Origin: CAYMST01 sp964393115 | Lineage (GTDB): Bacteria > Bacteroidota > Bacteroidia > Cytophagales > Cyclobacteriaceae | Reading direction: 5' to 3' | Length of the DNA stretch: 24,208 nucleotides | Assembly: GCA_964393115.1 (NCBI GenBank) | Contig: CAYMST010000043.1 | Location: forward strand, 1-24,208 | Part shown: positions 1-6,755 of the stretch, piece by piece | Layout of the letters: every line of letters starts with the position of its first letter | How positions within the stretch are numbered: the first letter of the stretch is position 1 | The notes under the pieces: generated by a model | The model's database searches: none | The model's input: the letters and a program-made list of their open reading frames with translations, nothing else | Told to the model about the DNA's origin: nothing | Position numbers and translations under genes: made by a program

Positions 1-556
1 CCCGAACAAAGGGTAGTAAAGAGTTCTGAATGCTCAACACACCACGTCTTTTTGAAAGTCAAATAGAGATTGAGAAGCCCTTGGTATTAGTACCTTTATC
101 ACTTTATCGAATTAATCAATGTAACATAAAATGGCACTTTAAGTGGAGTTTAATACCAAATATGATATATCATGTTGCGTTAGTTCTCGTCAGTGTTTTT
201 CTTTTTCAAGGCAAAAGATACAGGCCTAGCAACGCTCTAGACATTTTGATATTCAATCCGTTATCATATCGCTAACCAAGCAGGTATTTCAAGCCAACAT
301 TATTACGACTTGTCAGATCCCATTAAGAACTTCAGGTATAGGTAATTCACTCAATGAACTTTTTTCCAAAAACCCACGTGAATTACAAAATAATTCCAAT
401 AATTTTAGGTTATAATTTCAGTATACTTGTTGAACAGAACTACATATTAATCTTGTTGACTTAAAATGCATACACAAAAAAATAGAATACCATATTCAGG
501 TATTGCCTACATATTTATAAATTGAAATTGTTTTTTGAATCTTAATTATATTAATC
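1..556. other. Intergenic spacer upstream of the DUF2589 operon
   Basis: No convincing gene is visible. An 81-codon open frame at 30-275 has no family resemblance and lies across a degenerate palindromic repeat (about 148-240), so I do not call it. The 300 bases before the first operon gene are very AT-rich. TATACTTG at 422-429 is one mismatch from the Bacteroidota -7 box TAnnTTTG and could be the operon promoter, giving a leader of about 125 bases. A small hairpin, AATACC (486-491) with GGTATT (499-504), lies in that leader. Promoter and hairpin are weak inferences. Confidence 0.5.
148..240 (+). repeat. Degenerate copy of a palindromic intergenic repeat
   Basis: This stretch aligns over about 90 bases with the left half and centre of the intact element at 16460-16620. 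Both have a left end like ATACCA, then TTTTTCTT, then CAAGGCAAAA, then CAGGCCTAGCA as the centre. The right half is not recognisable here: after CGCTCTAG the sequence diverges and no right-hand inverted terminus is seen. It is best read as a decayed or truncated member of the same family. The borders are approximate. Confidence 0.6.
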
Positions 557-1210
557 ATGAGTTACGTATCAAGAGGTCTTGCAGCGTTACCGTTTGGTAA
601 CCTTATTGGTGCACCGATGACCTCAGCAATTGAAGCACAAAGTGCAGCAGCCCAAGCAACGGTAGATTTTATTGAAAAAGTAGGTTTTCAACATGATCCC
701 GCAAATGCTAGTGATCCTTTTTTTCAAAATGAAAATTCCGATGCCAAATTCGGAAATGTTAGAAACGTCACCTTTACTTACAAAAAAGTCAACGAGGAAG
801 ATGAGGAGGTGAATGCAACACTCACTGTCCCTATTTTAACTATTGTACCTATTCCTTTCTTGAGAATTGAGGAAATGAACATCGACTTCATGGCAAAAAT
901 GAAAGAGTCTCAAAGGTATAGTAGGTTAACTAAAAGTGAATCAAAAGGAAAATACTCCGCTAAAGTAAGTGGTGGTTGGGGACCTATTAAATTCAGGGCA
1001 CAGGCAGATTATTCTAGTCGTCATTCTTCGTCAACGGAGTCTAACTCTCGTTACCAAACCGAAGCTACAATGAATGTATCCGTTAGAGCCGTTCAGGATG
1101 AGTTACCGGCAGGACTATCACGAGTGTTGAGTATTATGGAAGGGGTTATAAAAGAAGATCTTGGAGGTTCAGGTTCTTCAGGCTCAAGCAGTAGTAGCTC
1201 CTCAACCTAA
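557..1210 (+). CDS. DUF2589 family protein, first paralogue
   Basis: A 217-residue protein with the layout of DUF2589, a bacterial family of unknown function. Residues 10-44 form the hydrophobic N-terminal block (LPFGNLIGAPM, then AAQATVDFIEKVGF). A strand-rich core follows: FGNVRNVTFTY at 65-75 and the hallmark VPILTIVPIPFLRI at 91-104. Near the C-terminus is AVQDELPAGLSRVLSIM (178-194). The last 15 residues (203-217) are only Gly, Ser and a final Thr. No signal peptide or membrane helix is seen, so a cytoplasmic place is inferred. It is the first gene of a tight operon, 3 bases before the next gene, and is paralogous to the protein at 2734. There is no Shine-Dalgarno, as is normal in Bacteroidota. 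Family call fairly sure; function unknown. Confidence 0.85.
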   Translation: MSYVSRGLAALPFGNLIGAPMTSAIEAQSAAAQATVDFIEKVGFQHDPANASDPFFQNENSDAKFGNVRNVTFTYKKVNEEDEEVNATLTVPILTIVPIPFLRIEEMNIDFMAKMKESQRYSRLTKSESKGKYSAKVSGGWGPIKFRAQADYSSRHSSSTESNSRYQTEATMNVSVRAVQDELPAGLSRVLSIMEGVIKEDLGGSGSSGSSSSSSST

Positions 1211-1213
1211 AAC

Positions 1214-1888
1214 ATGACCCAACAGATTTCCAATGGAGAGGTTAGAACTTTGGTTTTGGCCTGGTTAAATAATCTCTCCAAGGAAGAAATGTTAAAATTT
1301 TTCTGGGTTTACCGTGTGTATCAGAGAGAATATGAGCTGGTATCGGGCGACCAAACAGCTGTTTTTTTCGATACTCCACTAATCGATAAGATAATGGAGT
1401 ATCGATCAAACAACGGTGACTTCACATCTGTATTTGAGCTTTGGGAGTCGGGAGTCGGTTTAAGACAACATGTATTCCATCTTCAAACACAAGCAAGAGA
1501 AGCATTGTATAAAGCCCAGTACTCTAACAGATCCATGAATGGTCCAAGAGACTTAATTCATAATCTATATCAAGAAGGTTTTGGCGTATCATTCCCAAAG
1601 CTTATTGATGCACTATCGGAGCAGCTACGGCTCATTCAAGCAAAAGCCGACGATTTCTACTTGAAACCAGAAATGGAACTTACAATTTCTTTACCTTGTG
1701 TTATGATGACTACAGACGAAAAGTCTATAGCGAACATATTAGAACCCGAACATATTCATGAGGTAAGATACCAACCATGGGCCCTTATGGCTCATCATGA
1801 AATGGTTCATAGAAATCTAGTAGTAAGTAAAAACGGCTTACAAAAAGTTACAAAACATATCGAAATTAGAAGCGAAATAGTTGATTAA
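1214..1888 (+). CDS. Unknown 224-residue protein with a helix-hairpin-helix-like segment
   Basis: I do not recognise the family. The protein is predicted soluble, with helical character in the first 130 residues. Residues 54-85 (TPLIDKIMEYRSNNGDFTSV, then FELWESGVG) resemble ComEA-type helix-hairpin-helix modules, which read roughly IxxYRxxNGxFxSxxxLxxVxGIG; such modules bind DNA or act as structural parts. Residues 150-175 (FYLKPEMELTISLPCVMMTT) look like a beta-strand segment with weak likeness to the strand motif of its neighbours. The gene starts 3 bases after the first DUF2589 gene and ends 5 bases before the next, which implies joint expression. An HEMVH sequence at 195-199 formally fits HExxH, but nothing else suggests a protease. 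HhH resemblance is moderate; function unknown. Confidence 0.75.
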   Translation: MTQQISNGEVRTLVLAWLNNLSKEEMLKFFWVYRVYQREYELVSGDQTAVFFDTPLIDKIMEYRSNNGDFTSVFELWESGVGLRQHVFHLQTQAREALYKAQYSNRSMNGPRDLIHNLYQEGFGVSFPKLIDALSEQLRLIQAKADDFYLKPEMELTISLPCVMMTTDEKSIANILEPEHIHEVRYQPWALMAHHEMVHRNLVVSKNGLQKVTKHIEIRSEIVD

Positions 1889-1893
1889 AATAT

Positions 1894-2712
1894 ATGTCAC
1901 AATTACATGAAGTAGTCGGCGTATTACTACGAGACCTCGCACAAGCGCGGTACACCGCTGATGTGTATTCTAGAAACATTAGTAAAATATATAAAGACGA
2001 TGCGGTTTTACGGATATTTCCAGTTCCCAGAACCGAGATAAGAGACATTGAACTAGATCTTAAGATGGCGGTCGGGAATGTGGAAATCGATGAGAACCGA
2101 AGTGAAAATAAGGAATGGATCTATGATACGATGTTCAAAAAATATTCACCTATTCTTGTAGGAATAACTGAATCTATATTATTCTCTATGGATGATCAAA
2201 ACTTGGTGAATAAATTAAAGAACTTAAGCGATCCACTCACCCCATATTCAACATTCAATAGTATGTTGTATTGGGCAATTATACATAGGTGGAAAGAATC
2301 CCTCAGATCAGATATTGTTGAATTATATAACGCGTCCAATGAATTAGATATCAACCAAGCAATTCGTGACATGATATATGCGTTGGAAATTAGAGTGATT
2401 TTAACGAACGATCAAAGCATTTGGAATGGATTCCCTGAACCAGAGAATGAATTTAAGGAAAAAACGATTATACGCAGATTAATCGAGGAGGTAACTCAGG
2501 AATTAGAAAAGATGAAGGCAGAGTCCAAAATATTACTAGATAGCTCGACTGAATATAAAGTAGAGGTGGATATTTCTGACGACAAGCTTTTAACCCTTCC
2601 CACTAATTCCTTAAGTTCAGTTAAAATCAATGCAGGTGTCAAAAATTACATCTGGTCTCATGTCGGCGTAGGAGAAGATGGAGAACCAATTCGACAACTG
2701 AGTCCAGAATAA
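1894..2712 (+). CDS. Unknown 272-residue protein sharing a strand motif with DUF2589
   Basis: The N-terminus has a helix (HEVVGVLLRDLAQARYTADV, residues 5-24), then a short linker and RIFPVPRTEIRDIELDLKMA at 40-59. This matches the DUF2589 hallmark, VPIPFLRIEEMNIDF in the first paralogue and VPIPAIQIKDAELDY in the second, in both pattern and polarity. I infer a remote homologue or a partner with the same edge strand. The middle (about 65-215) is helical and charged, and the C-terminal 50 residues look strand-rich. No signal peptide or membrane segment is seen. The gene sits between the DUF2589 paralogues, 5 bases after the previous gene and 21 before the next. Function unknown; expression as part of this operon is likely. 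Confidence 0.75.
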   Translation: MSQLHEVVGVLLRDLAQARYTADVYSRNISKIYKDDAVLRIFPVPRTEIRDIELDLKMAVGNVEIDENRSENKEWIYDTMFKKYSPILVGITESILFSMDDQNLVNKLKNLSDPLTPYSTFNSMLYWAIIHRWKESLRSDIVELYNASNELDINQAIRDMIYALEIRVILTNDQSIWNGFPEPENEFKEKTIIRRLIEEVTQELEKMKAESKILLDSSTEYKVEVDISDDKLLTLPTNSLSSVKINAGVKNYIWSHVGVGEDGEPIRQLSPE

Positions 2713-2733
2713 CTTTAACCTAAAGAAATCATT

Positions 2734-3372
2734 ATGTCAAATAATAGAGAAGCCGGAGCAGCGGTAAGCGAACTACGTTCATTACCATTACATCATTTAG
2801 TAGGTGCACCCTTGCTTGCCCTTGTACAAGCGCAAACGCAAGCGGCTCAAGCAACAACAGAATTCATTGAAGAAATCGGGTTTAAAAAACCGCCTACTTC
2901 AGAAGGGAGTGATGGGTCAGTAGCGAACCTAGAGACAGAGAGCTTTGGGGAACTCCGAATGGTGACCTTTAATTACCAAAAACCAAATGAGTTTGGTGAT
3001 CTAGAAGAGTATAGTGTTCAAATACCCTTATTGTCATTGGTGCCTATCCCTGCCATACAAATTAAAGATGCCGAACTGGATTATACCATCAAGGTAACTG
3101 ATGTCATTAATTCTAACACCCGTACCACCCTTAGTAATCGAACTTCACAATCTGAGGAAGATTGGCTTTCTAATGAAAGAGTCGAATTTAGAGCGATAAT
3201 GGGAGCCACTCAGGTCAACAGCAAGCAAGAAAACCTGAGCCTTAATTACGGTGTTAAGATCAAACTCAAAGCTGAGCAGGCAGAAATCCCAAGCGGTTTG
3301 TCATTTTTATTTAATGTTTTGGACAATTCTGCATCCAGCGGGAGCAATACTCCTCCTGATAGTGGGGCATGA
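2734..3372 (+). CDS. DUF2589 family protein, second paralogue
   Basis: A 212-residue paralogue of the protein at 557. The shared blocks occur in the same order: LVGAPLLALVQAQTQAAQAT (22-41) and FIEEIGF (44-50); FGELRMVTFNYQKPNE (71-86); IPLLSLVPIPAIQIKDAELD (97-116); and AEQAEIPSGLSFLFNVL (180-196). The C-terminal tail is again disordered and Ser/Gly/Pro-rich. The two copies differ most between about 120 and 170, where the first is Lys/Ser-rich and this one is more acidic, so they have probably specialised. No signal peptide. Spacing is 21 bases to the preceding gene and 30 to the next. DUF2589 assignment is fairly sure; biochemical function is not known to me. Confidence 0.85.
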   Translation: MSNNREAGAAVSELRSLPLHHLVGAPLLALVQAQTQAAQATTEFIEEIGFKKPPTSEGSDGSVANLETESFGELRMVTFNYQKPNEFGDLEEYSVQIPLLSLVPIPAIQIKDAELDYTIKVTDVINSNTRTTLSNRTSQSEEDWLSNERVEFRAIMGATQVNSKQENLSLNYGVKIKLKAEQAEIPSGLSFLFNVLDNSASSGSNTPPDSGA

Positions 3373-3402
3373 TCATTTTCATTTACCGATAATAAATACC
3401 TT

Positions 3403-4953
3403 ATGACTACTTATTTTCACATCGTTAAACCGGGAGACACATATGATAGTATTGCTAAAAAATACGGATTAAAAATAGAACTCATAAAACCCGGAAACGC
3501 TTCCTCCTCTTTGACTCTCGGTACCGAAATACCTTTACCCAGTATCGCCAAACTTCCAATAACGTCAACTTCACAACTACATACTCTTGCTCACTTGAGG
3601 GCAAAGCCAGAAAGCAAACAGATAGTTGAAATGACACTTCGGGAGCTTAGGGACACCTCTACAAATCAGGTTACTATTAAAATACCTGGCTCTCCAATAA
3701 AAAGTCAGCATATTAAGATTGGGAATAACACCTACAGCTCAATAGGATTATCCCTTGATAATCAAAAACTTAAAAACAACGGTATTCAAATAAATAAACA
3801 TCAATATACCTTTTTGGCCTTATCCGAGAAATCGGACTCAAAAAAACTATATTTCATAATAAGTTCTGGAGTAGCAATCACATTAGATGAAAAAAAGGAT
3901 CTAACAAAAATATGGAACTTTATAAGTGGCCAGGAGCGTAATATTTATGGAAGTACCTCAGGAACTTTGTCGTTAGGAGGGTACAAATACTCCCTAGCCC
4001 AAATGATTAAAGATTTAGATGCCGTAAGAAAGGATCTTCAGTCTAGAGGGGAATACAACAAACTGACACTCAGAGAAAAGTTCTTACTTGACTTACCTGT
4101 AGTTGACTGGAAAATCGGATGGCCATATGCTTCAGCTTTTATGTGGAACTGGTTCAGTAATCAGAATCATTTAGCCCCTGCTCAAGATCCAAAATCTGGA
4201 AAGATATTAAAGTTTGGTAATGCCCATTCATACCTCATTAGCAGCGGATGGTTTCAAAAATTTTATGCCAAATCCATCGGAGAAATTAACCATGGAAAGG
4301 CTTGGTACCAATCTGAGAATCAAAACATCGCACTAAGGAAACTTTATCAAGACCTAATCAATCTATCTGTAGGCACATCAAAAAGCATACATGTAGGTAA
4401 GGACTATCAAAATAAAAGCTCAGGAAACAGTTATTTTGCGAGTTTTAACGTTGGAACCACCAAGGTATTGGAGTTCCTTGAAGAAGACTTAGCAGGTAGT
4501 TTTGGATCATTTTCTATGTTATGCTATTTTAATGGGAAAGCAACCAGAATCGATGCGGAAACGATAAACATTGAGTTTAGTGATATCGTGTATAGATTAA
4601 ATGATAGTTTCGATTTCGACCAAGCTGAGAATTTTTTCATTGAAAACTGGTTTGGTGATCAACCGCTTGGGGTTTGGAATAACTCCATTTTCTCACCAGA
4701 AAAACCCAAGGCAGACTTGTTCTCAAGAAATGATAACATTACCAATAAAGACTTTAGAGAGCTTAAAACACATTTAAAAAACTCAGGGAATGATTACTCG
4801 ATTATAACAAATTATAATCCTATTAAGACCAAAATAAGAGGCATTGAGTTAAAAAAACTTAAGCATTTGTCAGCAATATGGAGAGGGTTTTCCAAAGGAG
4901 ATCATGACTTCAATGATCTCTGGCAACTAAACTGTATCAGGATTTATACATAA
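3403..4953 (+). CDS. LysM protein with a DUF6402-like region, no signal peptide
   Basis: A 516-residue protein. Residues 4-46 are a LysM module (YFHIVKPGDTYDSIAKKYGL, then a proline-ended GTEIPLP). It begins at the initiator Met with no signal peptide, which is unusual for a cell-wall-binding LysM and more like LysM modules used inside phage-tail-like or intracellular assemblies. Residues about 60-200 are unrecognised. From about 228 (LLDLPVVDWKIGWPYASAFM, then WNWF at 248-251) to about 470, including DSFDFDQ (401-407), QPLGVW (420-425) and NKDFREL (448-454), it resembles DUF6402 proteins, which have an IPxxMxKxGWPxAAxLMxxWF block and a DxYDFxxxQPLGxW block. I recall such proteins near T6SS-type loci, but none is present here. 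LysM call is sure, DUF6402-like call moderate. Confidence 0.75.
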   Translation: MTTYFHIVKPGDTYDSIAKKYGLKIELIKPGNASSSLTLGTEIPLPSIAKLPITSTSQLHTLAHLRAKPESKQIVEMTLRELRDTSTNQVTIKIPGSPIKSQHIKIGNNTYSSIGLSLDNQKLKNNGIQINKHQYTFLALSEKSDSKKLYFIISSGVAITLDEKKDLTKIWNFISGQERNIYGSTSGTLSLGGYKYSLAQMIKDLDAVRKDLQSRGEYNKLTLREKFLLDLPVVDWKIGWPYASAFMWNWFSNQNHLAPAQDPKSGKILKFGNAHSYLISSGWFQKFYAKSIGEINHGKAWYQSENQNIALRKLYQDLINLSVGTSKSIHVGKDYQNKSSGNSYFASFNVGTTKVLEFLEEDLAGSFGSFSMLCYFNGKATRIDAETINIEFSDIVYRLNDSFDFDQAENFFIENWFGDQPLGVWNNSIFSPEKPKADLFSRNDNITNKDFRELKTHLKNSGNDYSIITNYNPIKTKIRGIELKKLKHLSAIWRGFSKGDHDFNDLWQLNCIRIYT

Positions 4954-4964
4954 ACAACGAAAAA

Positions 4965-5294
4965 ATGAATAGACTTTGGAAAAGATTAAAGAAATGGTTG
5001 GTTAGCAAGCTTTCTGATGAAGACCAAAAAGCAACCAAAGTAATCGATAAAGAGCCCAAGAAAGTATCAAAGGCTCCAATGAGCAAAACTCCAGGAATAA
5101 CTTGTCCAGAATGTACCTATCACTTTCCGGTATCTATTCCAATGCTACTCTCGGGACAAGGTATTGAATGTCCCAATTGCGGGTTGAAACTTAATGTCGA
5201 TACTGAGGCTTCAAAGCCTTCGTTGGATGCACTTAAGGAGGTTCAAGTGGCCATGGACAAGGCAGAAGCAGCAAAAAAACCAAACTCTCAATAA
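4965..5294 (+). CDS. Small zinc-ribbon protein
   Basis: A 109-residue protein. The N-terminus is very basic and amphipathic (MNRLWKRLKKWLVSKL), a possible membrane- or nucleic-acid-surface helix. A Lys-rich linker follows (21-43). The zinc ribbon has CPEC at 47-50 and CPNC at 69-72, with 18 residues between knuckles, so four Cys ligands are visible. The C-terminal 30 residues form a charged, probably coiled helix. It is the last gene of the operon, 11 bases after the LysM gene. Zinc binding is inferred from the two CPxC knuckles. It is too short to carry catalysis and is more likely an adaptor or structural part. Confidence 0.75.
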   Translation: MNRLWKRLKKWLVSKLSDEDQKATKVIDKEPKKVSKAPMSKTPGITCPECTYHFPVSIPMLLSGQGIECPNCGLKLNVDTEASKPSLDALKEVQVAMDKAEAAKKPNSQ

Positions 5295-5801
5295 AAGATA
5301 AATGACAACTCATGTAAAGTCTTTTTAAGAGCAGGTATAAAATCCTATAAGGCGTTTTCAAACCAACAGTGTAATATTTTAAGGATCCCACATACGATTG
5401 CACCATGGCAGCCAAGGATCATCTATAGAGTCTTAGAGAGCAATTGGAACTTCGTAAGTAGTTCCGATATGGATTCGTTCCAATGCGACATCTAGAGACT
5501 GCCAAAAAAGTATTTCTTGACAGCTCAATACAAGTACGTTCCACATAGAAACTCTGGAAATACTCAAAGACATTCCTCAAAAAAGCCATAACCATGTCTT
5601 AAAGCATGATTGCTCAAATTGGGCACCCCGTACCCGATTATCACTTAGGTTAGTTTGTTTATCCAATTGGTTGGTCTAGTCATTACTATTCATATGATAT
5701 TTGATCATCTAGAATATTATATTAAGTACTGTACTAGAACAGGTAATAGGCTAGGTATTTGAGGTAATCTTAACATTATGTTCTAAAAGCAAGAAGAAAC
5801 A
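5295..5801. other. Long spacer with no intact gene
   Basis: Apart from the possible gene remnant at 5405-5602, I see nothing I can name. The second half (about 5640-5800) is AT-rich and would have to hold the promoter of the membrane-protein gene at 5802. No clear -7 box of the TAnnTTTG form, terminator hairpin or repeat was found here. Confidence 0.5.
5405..5602 (+). pseudogene. Possible decayed short gene with three in-frame TAG stops
   Basis: From an ATG at 5405 to a TAA at 5600-5602, one frame reads like protein (for example LREQLELRK, then FRYGFVPMRHLETAKKVFLD, then KLWKYSKTFLKKAI) but is cut by TAG at 5426-5428, 5459-5461 and 5546-5548. The composition, with charged helical segments and a K-K-rich end, looks coding. 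The family is not recognised, and another frame across 5380-5510 is also open, so chance cannot be excluded. Confidence 0.25.
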
Positions 5802-6209
5802 ATGAAAACTAAATTTCCATGGTGGATATATGTAATACTAGTTATTACCATCCTAACAAGTCTAGTAGGTGTGTTTGGCGGTTACGTTGATGGCACCAAG
5901 TTCTATGCAGAATTTAGCGCAGACCTTTGGTCACAAAAATTAGTGAAGCATCTCGCTGGCATGTGGGCATCAAAAAATGTGGGCATCATTGCGGTCATAG
6001 TCTTTTGCTTAGTTAAAAATTACCGACAGGGATTAGCGATGATGTTTTTATTTAAATTCATCTCAGATACTATTGATATACTGTTTATCAACGTCCTTTA
6101 TCGCGATGGAGACGCTGCAGGAATTGTATCAAATATAATTACTTGGGTAATACTCGGAGGGGCAAGTTTTATTGCCTATCTCTATTTTGATAAAAACACC
6201 AAACAATAA
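5802..6209 (+). CDS. Small four-helix inner-membrane protein
   Basis: A 135-residue hydrophobic protein with four probable membrane helices: about residues 7-28 (WIYVILVITILTSLVGVFGG), 55-70 (a stretch like VGIIAVIVFCLVK), 75-96 and 108-128. The loops are short, with charged residues between helices 1 and 2 and between 3 and 4. The size and helix pattern recall small DUF-type membrane proteins such as DUF4345, but I cannot name the family with confidence. It stands alone, about 500 bases from the operon upstream and 546 from the next gene. Its stop codon lies in a 7-bp hairpin. Confidence 0.7.
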   Translation: MKTKFPWWIYVILVITILTSLVGVFGGYVDGTKFYAEFSADLWSQKLVKHLAGMWASKNVGIIAVIVFCLVKNYRQGLAMMFLFKFISDTIDILFINVLYRDGDAAGIVSNIITWVILGGASFIAYLYFDKNTKQ

Positions 6210-6230
6210 GCCTTCACCCATACAAGGCTT
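6208..6230 (+). terminator. Hairpin at the stop of the membrane-protein gene
   Basis: AAGCCTT (6208-6214) pairs perfectly with AAGGCTT (6224-6230) around a 9-base loop, and the stem includes the last two bases of the stop codon. There is no T-run after it, so it is at best a weak terminator. Confidence 0.35.
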
Positions 6231-6260
6231 TAACAAAGCTTGTCAGGTAATTCCAAGAAC

Positions 6261-6278
6261 CGAAAACTATAGTTTTCG
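6261..6278. promoter_or_regulatory. Perfect 18-bp palindrome, candidate operator
   Basis: CGAAAACTATAGTTTTCG equals its own reverse complement over all 18 bases with no spacer. That form suits binding of a dimeric regulator better than an RNA hairpin, which would lack a loop. It lies 52 bases after the membrane-protein stop and nearly 480 before the next start, so which gene it serves is unknown. Confidence 0.4.
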
Positions 6279-6446
6279 TGGATGAGTTGTGCGAAAGACA
6301 ATTTATTTATTCAATTATTACAATTAAAGAGTAAAGAAATCAATAGTCTTTCGTACATCCTACCATTATAATTTCATCTAGATACCCCCTTTTTAGACCT
6401 CTCTGTAGAAGCAATAGTAAACTATAAAACTATCTAGTACCCATCT

Positions 6447-6484
6447 CAAAATGAATACCCCATTACATTAAATGGTTCATTTTG
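6447..6484 (+). promoter_or_regulatory. Leader hairpin with a possible alternative pairing
   Basis: CAAAATGAA (6447-6455) pairs perfectly with TTCATTTTG (6476-6484). AATACCC (6454-6460), which overlaps the end of the left arm, can instead pair with GGGTATT (6493-6499). Two mutually exclusive stems of this kind are seen in switching leaders, though the stems are AT-rich and weak. Confidence 0.3.
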
Positions 6485-6545
6485 GACTTACAGGGTATTT
6501 ACTTAGTTATTATTAACCGAAAAACTACTCGTAAAAGCGGTTTTT

Positions 6546-6576
6546 ACATATGTACAGTTTCTTTTAACATATGTAC
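6546..6576. promoter_or_regulatory. Tandem palindromic sites ACATATGTAC, 21 bp apart
   Basis: ACATATGTAC occurs at 6546-6555 and again at 6567-6576. With the preceding T the first copy gives the palindrome TACATATGTA, and the second contains ACATATGT. The 21-bp period places both on the same face of B-DNA, two turns apart, as expected for cooperative binding of a dimeric regulator. They lie 180-210 bases before the start at 6756. Confidence 0.4.
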
Positions 6577-6755
6577 AAGTCCTTTTTTTCTCCACATTCA
6601 ATCTTCGCCTTATCATTCAAGTAGTTATTCCATTGTCTTCTTAAATAAGAATGATAACGAAAAGAATGAAAAACAATTTCAGGAAAGGATGCTGTCATTA
6701 GTGGCATCTAACTAATCAACCAATTAAAAATTAACATTTAAACCGTCAAAAAAAA

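Larger units (their letters stand above)
6210..6755. other. Long palindrome-rich spacer upstream of a secreted-protein gene
   Basis: A 77-codon open frame at 6482-6715 has no signal peptide, no recognisable motif and a low-complexity composition, so I do not call it. The spacer holds an 18-bp perfect palindrome (6261-6278), a 9-bp stem hairpin (6447-6484) with an alternative partner downstream, and a palindromic 10-mer repeated exactly 21 bp apart (6546 and 6567). Together they suggest a regulated leader for the gene at 6756. No clear TAnnTTTG box was found. Confidence 0.5.

Noticed and set aside
30..275. An 81-codon open frame at the left edge
   Set aside because: It crosses the decayed palindromic repeat, has no domain or signal and is AT-rich by chance.
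1796..1810. HEMVH in the 224-residue protein as a zinc-protease site
   Set aside because: A lone HExxH without a third ligand, Met-turn or export signal is likely chance.
557..5294. The operon as a type VI secretion or contractile injection cluster
   Set aside because: LysM and a DUF6402-like region hint at it, but no sheath, tube, baseplate, VgrG, PAAR or ATPase gene is present in the window.
5405..5602. Stop-codon recoding (TAG read as an amino acid)
   Set aside because: All recognised genes are uninterrupted, TAG is used as a normal stop by several (for example the receptor gene and the glucosidase), and no recoding element is seen.
6482..6715. A 77-codon open frame before the secreted-protein gene
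   Set aside because: It covers hairpins and the repeated palindrome, has no recognisable features and fits leader DNA better.
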